Shown: positions 1 to 5,253 of the stretch, in pieces
Layout: the number at the start of each line of letters is the position of its first letter
Position numbering within the stretch: the stretch's first letter is position 1
Assembly: GCA_965651815.1 (NCBI GenBank)
Contig: CBFGTJ010000207.1
Span: forward strand, 1 to 5,422
Reading direction: 5' to 3'
Source: CBFGTJ01 sp965651815
Lineage (GTDB): Bacteria; Actinomycetota; Acidimicrobiia; Acidimicrobiales; Microtrichaceae
Length of the DNA: 5,422 bases
Notes under the pieces: model-generated
The model's database searches: none
What the model was told of the DNA's origin: nothing
What the model saw: the letters and a program-made list of their open reading frames with translations, nothing else
Made by a program: the position numbers and the translations under genes

Positions 1-1510
1 CGACCGCGGTGATCGCGCCGCCCATGATGGCGCCCTGGCTGTTGCCGTCGTAGTAGGCGCTCTCGGTGTCGATGATCGAGTCGCCACCGTCGGTCTGGAA
101 CTCGTCGACGGCGCCGAAGCCGTCCTCGGAGATCAGGAGCCGGCCGAGGGCGAGCGTGTTGAGCATGCCCTGCTGCATCCGGTCGACCATCGCCGGGAAG
201 CGGCTGATGTCGTTCAGCGCCTGCACCGCGTAGCCGACGTCGCCGTTCGACATGCCGATGGTGTCGGTGGCGCAGTACAGGGCGTTGAGCTCGGCGGCGG
301 TCACCTGGACGTGGCTCGAGGCCGCCTCGCGGGACGAGCCGAGCAGGCCGTGGCCGTAGACCACCGGCCGGGCGCCACCACGTTCGACCGCCTCGGTCGG
401 CACGGTGCAGGTGAAGTTCGCGGTGTAGGTGCCGTTCGCGACCGGGCGCTCGCCCGAGTCGTCGTAGTTCATGCGGGAACCGGGCGAGCCGTCGCCCTCG
501 AGGTACAGCGGAACCTCGAAGGTGCCCTCGACGACCTTCTCGATGCCGTCCCGGAGGTCGTCGGTGCGGACCTCCTCGACGGTGATGTTCGGCTCGCTGC
601 TGTTGAGCCGGCCCATCGCGTCGTCGCGCATCGTGAGCAGGCGCCCGGCGAGCGAGCGGGCCGAGGCGACGGTGAAGTCCCAGGCGAGGTAGGTGTCGGC
701 ACGGTTCACGCCGGCGGACGCGAGGTCCTGGAACATCTGCTCGAAGTGGTCGCGCCGCTCCTCGACGCGCTCGACGTCGGTCGGGTGGTTGTCGCGCAGC
801 GCCCGGTAGGCGACGGGAGCGGTCAGCGCCTGGCCACCCGAGCCCTTGAGGTCGCGCAGCGCGACCCCGAACCGGTGCCCCTCGGGCAGCGACTGGGCCG
901 GCCGCAGGATGAGGGTCCGGTCGGCGTCCTCGGTGGCCCGCTGGTCCACCTCCGCCCAGTGCGGGATGAGCTGGCCGTTGTCGAGGTCGACGATCACCGT
1001 CGCCGACTCGGACGTGGTCGACATGCCGATGTCGCCCTCACCGGGCAGCGCGGTCTGCTCGGCGTCGAGGCCCGGCACGTGCACGAGGATCGGGGTCGAC
1101 GGGCTGAAGCCGTCGTTGCGGTTCCACTCGGTCGGGTCGAGCGGGTTGCCCTCCGCGTTGGGCAGGACGCCACCCGGCAGGTCGACGCGGAGCCCGGTCA
1201 CCGTGTCGGGGTCCTCGGTGGTGTACGCGTCGCTCGGGAACGGCAGCAGGCACGAGCGCGGGTCGAGCAGCTCGCAGCCGGCGGGCGTCTCCTCCGCGAG
1301 CGACTGCAGCTGGGCGGCCGACTCGGGGTCGAGCGGCGTGGGGTCCGGTGCGTCGCCCGAGATCTGGGCGGACTCCTCGTCACCCGAGGTCGGGTTCGCC
1401 GCCGACATGTCACCCGTGAAGGCGACCGGACCCTCCTCCGGTGCGGAGCAGCCGAGCGCAAGGAGTGCCACCACTCCCATCAGGACGGGGAATCGGAGTC
1501 GAGCGTTCAC
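1..1510 (-). CDS. Lipoprotein with alpha/beta-hydrolase (esterase/lipase-like) core, C-terminus cut by window edge
   Basis: Seen: reading leftwards from a GTG at 1508-1510 the frame stays open for 503 codons to the window edge. The N-terminus is a lipoprotein signal: basic n-region (NARLR), hydrophobic stretch, then lipobox LALGC with Cys21 as the lipidation site, followed by an acidic/Pro/Ser linker to about residue 75. A region with Cys79 and Cys87 and motifs such as LLPFPSDAY, DGFSPSTPI and PHWAEVD follows. The catalytic core shows VVYGHGLLGS (383-392), a typical oxyanion-hole strand-turn, and GNSQG with Ser491, a GxSxG nucleophile elbow. The catalytic Asp and His should lie beyond the edge. 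Known: these motifs belong to serine esterases/lipases of the alpha/beta-hydrolase fold. Inference: a membrane-anchored, outward-facing hydrolase of unknown substrate. The GTG is preferred over ATG codon 11 because AGAGGA lies 5 bases upstream and the later start would remove the basic n-region. Fold: fairly sure; substrate: not determinable. Confidence 0.88.
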   Translation of the reverse strand, partial: MNARLRFPVLMGVVALLALGCSAPEEGPVAFTGDMSAANPTSGDEESAQISGDAPDPTPLDPESAAQLQSLAEETPAGCELLDPRSCLLPFPSDAYTTEDPDTVTGLRVDLPGGVLPNAEGNPLDPTEWNRNDGFSPSTPILVHVPGLDAEQTALPGEGDIGMSTTSESATVIVDLDNGQLIPHWAEVDQRATEDADRTLILRPAQSLPEGHRFGVALRDLKGSGGQALTAPVAYRALRDNHPTDVERVEERRDHFEQMFQDLASAGVNRADTYLAWDFTVASARSLAGRLLTMRDDAMGRLNSSEPNITVEEVRTDDLRDGIEKVVEGTFEVPLYLEGDGSPGSRMNYDDSGERPVANGTYTANFTCTVPTEAVERGGARPVVYGHGLLGSSREAASSHVQVTAAELNALYCATDTIGMSNGDVGYAVQALNDISRFPAMVDRMQQGMLNTLALGRLLISEDGFGAVDEFQTDGGDSIIDTESAYYDGNSQGAIMGGAITAV

Positions 1511-1515
1511 GGCGT

Positions 1516-1521
1516 TCCTCT
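1516..1521 (-). promoter_or_regulatory. Ribosome binding site of the lipoprotein gene
   Basis: AGAGGA on the minus strand, 5 bases before the GTG at 1510. It decides the start: it gives a complete lipoprotein signal peptide, whereas the internal ATG (codon 11) has no comparable site and would delete the positively charged end. Confidence 0.7.
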
Positions 1522-1548
1522 GTATCGGCCGGGAGATGACGACTGCCG

Positions 1549-1554
1549 ACCCTA
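1549..1554 (-). promoter_or_regulatory. Possible -10 element for the lipoprotein gene
   Basis: TAGGGT on the minus strand fits the TANNNT pattern common in actinobacterial sigma-A promoters and would give a leader of roughly 30 bases containing the ribosome binding site. A -35 box is not convincing: TTCCGG lies 17 bases upstream and TTTCCG 18, sharing only two or three positions with TTGACA. The placement is an inference from pattern alone. Confidence 0.3.
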
Positions 1555-1570
1555 GCCGTGGGCACCTTTG

Positions 1571-1635
1571 GCCGGAAAAACTCCGGCACGCCGCCACGAG
1601 CCAGTTCGGCGGGGCCGGCGCACGCCCGGGCCGGC
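1571..1635 (-). terminator. Two small hairpins after the Rpf-like gene, possible termination region
   Basis: Two perfect 6-bp inverted repeats lie just after the stop codon at 1641-1643 in the direction of transcription. GCCGGC at 1614-1619 pairs with GCCGGC at 1630-1635 (10-base loop). GCCGGA at 1571-1576 pairs with TCCGGC at 1582-1587 (5-base loop). Neither is followed by a run of U in the minus-strand transcript; the second has its U run inside the loop. In DNA this GC-rich, short GC palindromes arise easily, so this is only a candidate terminator. Confidence 0.25.
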
Positions 1636-1640
1636 GGCGG

Positions 1641-2741
1641 TCAGCGACCGCAGACCGGCCAGGGGCGGGTGCCGCGCTGACGCAGCAGGAGCAGCGCGCG
1701 GTAGTCCTGCTCGGCGGGCGAGGCCGCGGCGGGGTCGCCGCTGCCGCCGACGCTGGCCCAGGTGCCGCGGTCGAACTGGTAGGCGCCGCGGTAGCGGCCC
1801 GACGAGCTCACGGCCCGGTAGTTGCCACCCGACTCGCACGCGCGGATGCGGGCGAGGGTCGACGACTCCCACGGCGAGGGGTCACCCGAGCTCGGCGGTG
1901 CCGAGCTGACGCGGATCACTGGGGGTGCCGCGGCGGGCGCCGAGCGGCCCGGGCGTGCGCTGCGGGCGGCGCGCTCCTGCGCGGCCTGCTGGGCAGCCCG
2001 CTGCTCCGCGGCGCGCTTGGCGGCGCGCTCCTGCGCGGCACGCTGCTCGCGCGCCCGACGAGCCGCCTCCTTGGCCCGCTCGAGCGCGGCCTCCGCGTCC
2101 CGCTCGTGGGCGGCGGCCTGGATGGCGTCGTAGCGCGCCTCCTGCAGCTCGGTGCTCACGCGGTCGAGCTCGGCGGCCGCCTCCAGCCGCTCGGGCTCGT
2201 TGGCCTCGCGGAGGGCGGCGAAGCGGGCGGCGGCCTCGTCGGCGGACACCGACTGGCCGAGTGCCATGTTCGACTGCCACGCGAGCGCGACCGCCTTCTC
2301 GGGGCTCAGCGACGCACGGAAGATCTCGGTCTGCCCACCGTCGATGTAGGCCGCCACGGCGTACTCGCGCAGGGCGCGCCGGGCGGCCGCGAGCTCTTCG
2401 GTCAGCCGCTCTTCGACCGCACCGAGGCGCTCGACCTCGGCCCGCACCTCCTCGAGGCGGCGGCTGACCTCATCGACCCTGGCCTCGGCGGCCTCCCGCG
2501 CCGCCGTCGCCTCGCGCAGCCGGGCCTCGTACGACGCCAGCTCGTCCCCGGCGCCGGACGCGGGGGTCGCCGGCGAGCACAGCAGCAGCGCGACGGCCAC
2601 CAGCGCACCCACCGCCAGGATCCCGGACCGCCCCGGCGGCCCGAAGCGGCGGGGCCGGGCGCGGTGGTCGTCGATCCGGTCGAGTCCGGCGTCGAGACGC
2701 GCCGTGGCGAACGGATCCAGCCGGGATGAGAGGGAGAACAC
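1641..2741 (-). CDS. Exported coiled-coil protein with C-terminal Rpf/transglycosylase-like domain
   Basis: Seen: 366 residues. Residues 41-54 form a hydrophobic segment after a long basic n-region, followed by PASGA (60-64), a plausible signal-peptidase site. Residues 66-126 and about 165-262 are heptad-like, Glu/Arg/Ala-rich coiled coil, with AAYIDGGQTEIF (130-141) between them. A Pro/Ser/Ala linker (263-290) leads to a compact C-terminal domain from Trp291: RACESGGNYRAVSSSGRYRG, GAYQFDRGTW, VGGSG and terminal WPVC. Known: this is the resuscitation-promoting-factor domain, a lysozyme/lytic-transglycosylase fold that cleaves peptidoglycan glycan strands. Glu303 aligns with its catalytic Glu, and Cys302/Cys364 with its conserved disulfide pair. 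The coiled coil resembles N-terminal halves of actinobacterial NlpC/P60 cell-separation hydrolases. Inference: cell-wall remodelling at division or regrowth. The GTG at 2739-2741 is chosen because it is the only GTG or ATG between the in-frame TGA at 2817-2819 and the hydrophobic segment; its AGGA is 12 bases upstream, which is far. Domain call: sure; role in resuscitation: unproven. Confidence 0.92.
   Translation of the reverse strand: MFSLSSRLDPFATARLDAGLDRIDDHRARPRRFGPPGRSGILAVGALVAVALLLCSPATPASGAGDELASYEARLREATAAREAAEARVDEVSRRLEEVRAEVERLGAVEERLTEELAAARRALREYAVAAYIDGGQTEIFRASLSPEKAVALAWQSNMALGQSVSADEAAARFAALREANEPERLEAAAELDRVSTELQEARYDAIQAAAHERDAEAALERAKEAARRAREQRAAQERAAKRAAEQRAAQQAAQERAARSARPGRSAPAAAPPVIRVSSAPPSSGDPSPWESSTLARIRACESGGNYRAVSSSGRYRGAYQFDRGTWASVGGSGDPAAASPAEQDYRALLLLRQRGTRPWPVCGR
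1965..2039 (-). repeat. Direct repeat inside the coiled-coil coding region
   Basis: A 21-base segment at 1965-1985 recurs exactly at 2019-2039, 54 bases apart (18 codons, in frame). It encodes the recurring Ala-Ala-Gln-Glu-Arg-Ala-Ala pattern around residues 235-259. This is probably a small internal duplication that lengthened the Arg/Ala/Gln-rich helix, or constrained codon use in low-complexity sequence. Confidence 0.6.
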
Positions 2742-2815
2742 GGTACGGACAGGTCCTGACCGCGGCGCCGGCCCGTCGACGGGGGTCTCGGGCAGGGCGT
2801 CGCACGACTGAACTG

Positions 2816-2853
2816 GTCACCCAGTGTGACGAATTCGGGCAGTTTGTCACGAA
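2816..2853. promoter_or_regulatory. Probable promoter/operator region of the Rpf-like gene: GTGAC/GTCAC repeat cluster
   Basis: Seen: GTCAC (2816-2820), GTGAC (2826-2830) and GTCAC (2846-2850). The first two form an inverted repeat around a 5-base spacer. TGTGACGAA (2825-2833) and TGTCACGAA (2845-2853) are near-identical direct copies starting 20 bp apart, about two helical turns. GTGACGAA/TTTGTCAC (2826-2833/2843-2850) could also form an 8-bp stem with one G-U pair. On the minus strand GTGACA (2850-2845) matches five of six positions of a TTGACA -35 box, but the -10 at the right distance (CACACT) is poor. Inference: a transcription-factor site controlling the gene starting at 2741. The half-site spacing does not match the CRP pattern TGTGA-N6-TCACA. 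Confidence 0.4.
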
Positions 2854-2871
2854 ATCGACATGATCGAAACT

Positions 2872-2894
2872 CGGAGGTTCCATCGGCACCTCCG
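2872..2894 (-). terminator. Candidate intrinsic terminator of the three-gene operon
   Basis: CGGAGGT (2872-2878) and ACCTCCG (2888-2894) form a perfect 7-bp stem with a 9-base loop. On the minus strand the stem is followed by AGTTTCGAT, a short and imperfect U-rich tail. It lies about 87 bases past the methyltransferase stop and before the repeat cluster, the expected place for an operon end. Confidence 0.4.
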
Positions 2895-2928
2895 CTGCCC
2901 GACTGAAGCGCGCCGCCCCGACCGCGGC

Positions 2929-2959
2929 GCGACGGCGCCCGCCCGGACCCCGCCGTCGC
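2929..2959 (-). terminator. GC-rich hairpin just after the methyltransferase gene
   Basis: A perfect 9-bp inverted repeat (2929-2937 with 2951-2959, core GCGACGGC/GCCGTCGC, 13-base loop) lies about 21 bases past the stop codon at 2981-2983. A second 5-bp stem, CCACG/CGTGG (2959-2963/2967-2971), touches it. There is no U run. It could be a U-less terminator or a 3'-end stabilising hairpin; the strong GC background makes chance possible. Confidence 0.35.
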
Positions 2960-2980
2960 CACGGGACGTGGTCGGGTGCC

Positions 2981-3910
2981 TCAGAACCGGGTGACGAGCA
3001 GGACGGACTTGCAGGCGACGTCGCGGGGGTCCATCGAGTCGAACGGCGGGGCCAGCTCCACGCCGGCGAGGTCCTCGGGCGCACCCTCGCCCCGCTGCTC
3101 CTCCGTGATGGGCACCCCCGCCGCCTCGTACAGCTCCCGGTACTGGTGCACGCGCAGGCGGTTCATCGGCTGGAGCGAGTTGTCGATCCAGCGCCACCGA
3201 CGCTCGTCGAAGGTGAGGAACTGGTACACGTCCACCGTGTCGTCGACGTACGCGTAGTGGTCGCAGAGGTCGACGAGGTGGCTCATGACCGTGCCGGGCC
3301 TCGAGTTGAGCCGGAAGGCCACGAGGATGCCGACGAGGACCTCGGGGTCGATGTGCTCGAGCACGGTGTTCGAGGTGACGAGGTCGGCCGGCTCGTCCAG
3401 GTGGAGGTCGCGGGCGTCGCCGATGCGCAGCTCGATGCCGAGCCGTTCCATCGTCGCCCGGTGGCCGAGCTGCATCACCTCGCGCCGGGCCGCCTCGAGC
3501 TCCCCGATGCGCTCGTCGCGCACCACCGGCAGGGTCGAGGCGAGCTCGCCGGAGCGTGCCAGGTCGAGCACGGCATCGAGCGCCTGGGCGGTGAGCTCCG
3601 GGCGCCCGAGCTCGTCGATGTCACACAGCGTGATGCGGGACGCGCCGTGCAGGTAGAGGCAGAGCGGGACGATCGGGAACCACCCGGCGCCGAGCTCGAC
3701 GGCGTGGTACCCCTCCGCGCGACCGCCGTGGCGGCGCAGCGCGTCGAGGTGGACCCCCGCCCACTCCAGCCGCTTGCGGGTGAACTCCGGGGTGAGCCGG
3801 GTCCCGCCGGTGACGTACTTCTGGAAGAGGTGGTTCACCCGCTGCGGCTGCGGAAGGTACGAGATGGCCTTCTGCACGACCGCCTTGGCGACCCACTTCC
3901 TGGGGACCAC
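2981..3910 (-). CDS. Class I SAM-dependent methyltransferase, substrate unknown
   Basis: Seen: 309 residues with the order of a Rossmann-fold methyltransferase. AVELGAGWFP (70-79) is motif I, the SAM-binding glycine loop. CDID (96-99) has the acidic residues expected at the end of strand 2. GDARDL (164-169) is the motif after strand 3, and DLVTSNTVLEHI (176-187) is the strand-4 region with the '..LEHI' signature of small-molecule methyltransferases. About 64 mostly helical residues separate CDID from GDARDL, more than is usual. An N-terminal helical cap (1-68) precedes the core. There is no signal peptide or membrane span, so it is probably cytosolic. Known: this fold transfers methyl groups from SAM; the motifs do not fix the acceptor. 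Context: third gene of the operon, 9 bases after the membrane-protein stop, so translation may be coupled. The GTG at 3910 has only a weak upstream site; the GTG of codon 12 (3877), preceded by AAGG, is an alternative start. Confidence 0.87.
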   Translation of the reverse strand: MVPRKWVAKAVVQKAISYLPQPQRVNHLFQKYVTGGTRLTPEFTRKRLEWAGVHLDALRRHGGRAEGYHAVELGAGWFPIVPLCLYLHGASRITLCDIDELGRPELTAQALDAVLDLARSGELASTLPVVRDERIGELEAARREVMQLGHRATMERLGIELRIGDARDLHLDEPADLVTSNTVLEHIDPEVLVGILVAFRLNSRPGTVMSHLVDLCDHYAYVDDTVDVYQFLTFDERRWRWIDNSLQPMNRLRVHQYRELYEAAGVPITEEQRGEGAPEDLAGVELAPPFDSMDPRDVACKSVLLVTRF

Positions 3911-3919
3911 GGATCCGGG

Positions 3920-4261
3920 TCAGCCGTGGTCGCCCGCGCCGCGGCGTGAGCGCCGGCGCAGCAGCAGGAGCACCACGGCCGCCACGGCCCCCACGCCGAG
4001 CGCGGCGTACAGCACCGCCCGGTTCGCGGTGCCCACCTCGGGTGCCGGCGCGACGGGCACCTCGGTGCCGTTGGGCCCCGACCCGATGACCTCGACCGCC
4101 GGCGGGTCCGTCACGGACGGCGACGCGGACGGCGGTGGCGACTCCGGCGCCGCGGGTGCCGCGGGCGGCGTCGGTGCCGCCGGCTCGAGCAGCGCGTCGA
4201 CCGGTGCCGGTTCGTCGCGGAGCTCAGCGGGCCGCGGTCGCTTGGGGTCGTAGGCAGCCAT
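3920..4261 (-). CDS. Small Pro/Ala-rich protein with one C-terminal membrane segment
   Basis: Seen: 113 residues from the chosen ATG, beginning MAAYDPKRPRPAELRDE. Next come a short acidic/hydrophobic patch (PVDALLEP), a low-complexity Pro/Ala/Ser stretch (about 26-54) and a short segment with VEVIGSGPNGTEVPV. A single hydrophobic helix follows (about 82-101, AVLYAALGVGAVAAVVLLLL), then a basic tail RRRSRRGAGDHG. There is no N-terminal signal peptide and no enzyme motif. The start is decided by GGGAGA 7 bases upstream; ATG 4264, one codon earlier, and TTG 4279 are alternatives. Context: 21 bases after the ParA-like gene and 9 before the methyltransferase, so it is very likely co-transcribed. 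I do not recognise a named family. Inference: a membrane-anchored partner or adaptor of the ATPase. The basic tail suggests the C-terminus is inside the cell, which conflicts with an unexported N-terminus. Real gene: likely; function: unknown. Confidence 0.75.
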   Translation of the reverse strand: MAAYDPKRPRPAELRDEPAPVDALLEPAAPTPPAAPAAPESPPPSASPSVTDPPAVEVIGSGPNGTEVPVAPAPEVGTANRAVLYAALGVGAVAAVVLLLLRRRSRRGAGDHG

Positions 4262-4267
4262 CATCGA

Positions 4268-4273
4268 TCTCCC
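4268..4273 (-). promoter_or_regulatory. Ribosome binding site of the small membrane-protein gene
   Basis: GGGAGA on the minus strand, 18 bases from the upstream ATPase start-to-stop frame's end region and directly before two tandem ATG codons (4264 and 4261). The spacing from its GGAG core is 4 bases to the first ATG and 7 to the second, which favours the second and argues against the upstream TTG at 4279. Confidence 0.6.
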
Positions 4274-4282
4274 GTGCAACCG

Positions 4283-5152
4283 TCACGGACGGACGGCGTA
4301 CCCGAGATCGTAAGCGGCGTGGAGCGAGCTGTCCGCCCCGTGGGACCCGGGGGGCGTGCCGGCGGTCGCGGGCTCCGGCACACCGAACAGCTCGCGGTAG
4401 AGGGCGTCGAGCTCCTCCGCCGCCTCGGCGGCACCCGGGCGGGTGAGGGCGTTGACCGGGAGCGACCTCGCGGCTGCCTCGGCGATCGCGGCGCGCAGGC
4501 GCACGACCGTGGAGCGCACGAGCCCGGGGTGCGCCTCGGCGAGCTGCGACGCCCAGTACGCCCCGTCCCGGGTGCGGCCCAGCCGGTTGACGACGATGCC
4601 GGCGACCTCGGGCCGGCCGCCGCGCCGCTCCGCGATGCGCGCCACGTTCCGCAGGATCTGGTCGACCCCGTCGGAGGACCAGGCCGCCGGCTCCGCGACG
4701 ACGACCACCCGGTCGGCGGCGAACAGGGCGTTGACCGTGAGCAGCCCGAGCGAGGGCGGGCAGTCGACCAGCACCTCGTCGTAGTCGTCGGCGACCCCGG
4801 AGAGCGCGAGCGCGAGGCGGTCCTGGGCGCCGATCACGTCCATGGCCAGCTGGTGCTCCCGCTGCGCGAGGGACGGCGAGCCGGCGGCGACGTGGACCGC
4901 CGCGGGACCCTCGACCTCCCAGGCCGAGGGGACGATCGCGGCGCGGGCGGAGCCCGCCGCCTCGACCTCGAGCGCGTCGGAGAGGGTGGTCGCCGGGCTC
5001 CACACGCCGAGGCCGGTGGTCGCGTTCGCCTGGGGATCGATGTCGACGACGAGCACGCGACGACCCAGCGCTGCCCCGGCGGCCGCCAGACCCAAGGTGA
5101 CGGTGGTCTTGCCGACCCCACCCTTCTGATTGACGATCGCCGTCACAGCCAT
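4283..5152 (-). CDS. ParA/Soj-family P-loop ATPase
   Basis: Seen: 289 residues. KGGVGKTT (10-17) is the deviant Walker A motif with the signature Lys10 and the P-loop Lys15. RVLVVDIDPQANAT (32-45) is the Walker A' strand with DxDPQxN. YDEVLVDCPPSLG (124-136) is Walker B. VVVVAEPAAWSSDGV and VAGIVVNRLGRTR follow in the family order. Residues 255-289 form a short Gly/Pro/Ala tail. Known: ParA/MinD/Soj ATPases dimerise on ATP, bind DNA or membrane and position cargo, usually with a ParB or other activating partner. The short N-terminus, with no helix-turn-helix domain, matches the chromosomal/Soj-like type. Context: first gene of the probable operon, divergent from fpg; no parB gene is present in the window. 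Inference: an orphan ParA possibly paired with the membrane protein downstream. No clear ribosome binding site precedes the ATG, but a -10-like box sits 6 bases before it, so translation may be leaderless. Family: sure; cargo: unknown. Confidence 0.95.
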   Translation of the reverse strand: MAVTAIVNQKGGVGKTTVTLGLAAAGAALGRRVLVVDIDPQANATTGLGVWSPATTLSDALEVEAAGSARAAIVPSAWEVEGPAAVHVAAGSPSLAQREHQLAMDVIGAQDRLALALSGVADDYDEVLVDCPPSLGLLTVNALFAADRVVVVAEPAAWSSDGVDQILRNVARIAERRGGRPEVAGIVVNRLGRTRDGAYWASQLAEAHPGLVRSTVVRLRAAIAEAAARSLPVNALTRPGAAEAAEELDALYRELFGVPEPATAGTPPGSHGADSSLHAAYDLGYAVRP

Positions 5153-5158
5153 GGGTTC

Positions 5159-5164
5159 ACGGTA
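5159..5164 (-). promoter_or_regulatory. Possible leaderless promoter (-10) of the ParA-like operon
   Basis: TACCGT on the minus strand fits TANNNT and ends 6 bases before the ATG at 5152, so transcription could begin at the A of the start codon. This agrees with the lack of a Shine-Dalgarno sequence there. Leaderless transcripts of this geometry are common in actinobacteria. No good -35 hexamer is visible 17-18 bases upstream. Confidence 0.4.
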
Positions 5165-5241
5165 CCCAACGGCCCCGCGCCACCGGGGGACGCAGGCTGA
5201 GCAGCAGCGGGGGCGACGGGACAGCGCGGCGCCGGTCCAGC

Positions 5242-5247
5242 AACACT
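5242..5247 (+). promoter_or_regulatory. Weak possible -10 element of fpg
   Basis: AACACT keeps the key A and T of NANNNT and ends 6 bases before the GTG at 5254. GGGACA lies 18 bases upstream (5218-5223) and matches four of six -35 positions. There is no Shine-Dalgarno sequence before the GTG, so a leaderless start is possible. Weak evidence. Confidence 0.25.
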
Positions 5248-5253
5248 TCCCCG

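Larger units (their letters stand above)
2742..2980. other. Intergenic region between the methyltransferase and Rpf-like genes
   Basis: No gene is supported in these 239 bases. The right half (about 2872-2971) holds GC-rich hairpins that could end the operon coming from the right. The middle (2816-2853) is visibly less GC-rich and carries GTGAC/GTCAC repeats. The left part is a GC-rich leader before the Rpf-like gene, containing AGGA at 2754-2757 (minus strand). I looked for a riboswitch, because some actinobacterial rpf genes have a c-di-AMP (ydaO-type) element, and saw no recognisable match by eye. Confidence 0.6.

Noticed and set aside
311..1555. A plus-strand open frame of 414 codons antisense to the lipoprotein gene.
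   Set aside because: The minus-strand frame has a lipobox, conserved-looking blocks and a GxSxG elbow; the plus-strand product is low-complexity with no domain.
846..2729. A plus-strand open frame of 627 codons running opposite both the lipoprotein and Rpf-like genes.
   Set aside because: It crosses the intergenic region and two well-supported genes on the other strand, has no recognisable motif, and its Ala/Arg/Gly-rich composition is typical of antisense frames in very GC-rich DNA.
2741..2741. The Rpf-like protein as a lipoprotein through Cys55.
   Set aside because: The residues before Cys55 are ALLL, without the small residue expected at -1 of a lipobox; PASGA downstream fits ordinary cleavage better.
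2816..2850. A CRP-family binding site (TGTGA-N6-TCACA).
   Set aside because: The half-sites TGTGA and GTCAC are separated by 16 bases instead of 6, and the closer pair is in the inverted (inside-out) orientation.
2742..2980. A c-di-AMP (ydaO-type) riboswitch before the Rpf-like gene.
   Set aside because: The position would be right for some actinobacterial rpf genes, but I could not identify the conserved core by eye. A covariance-model search would decide.
3920..4261. A sortase (LPXTG-type) cell-wall sorting signal, suggested by the hydrophobic helix plus RRRSRR tail.
   Set aside because: There is no LPXTG-like motif before the helix and no signal peptide at the N-terminus.
4274..5200. A plus-strand open frame of 308 codons antisense to the ParA-like gene.
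   Set aside because: The minus strand carries all ParA motifs in order; the plus frame is a composition artefact.
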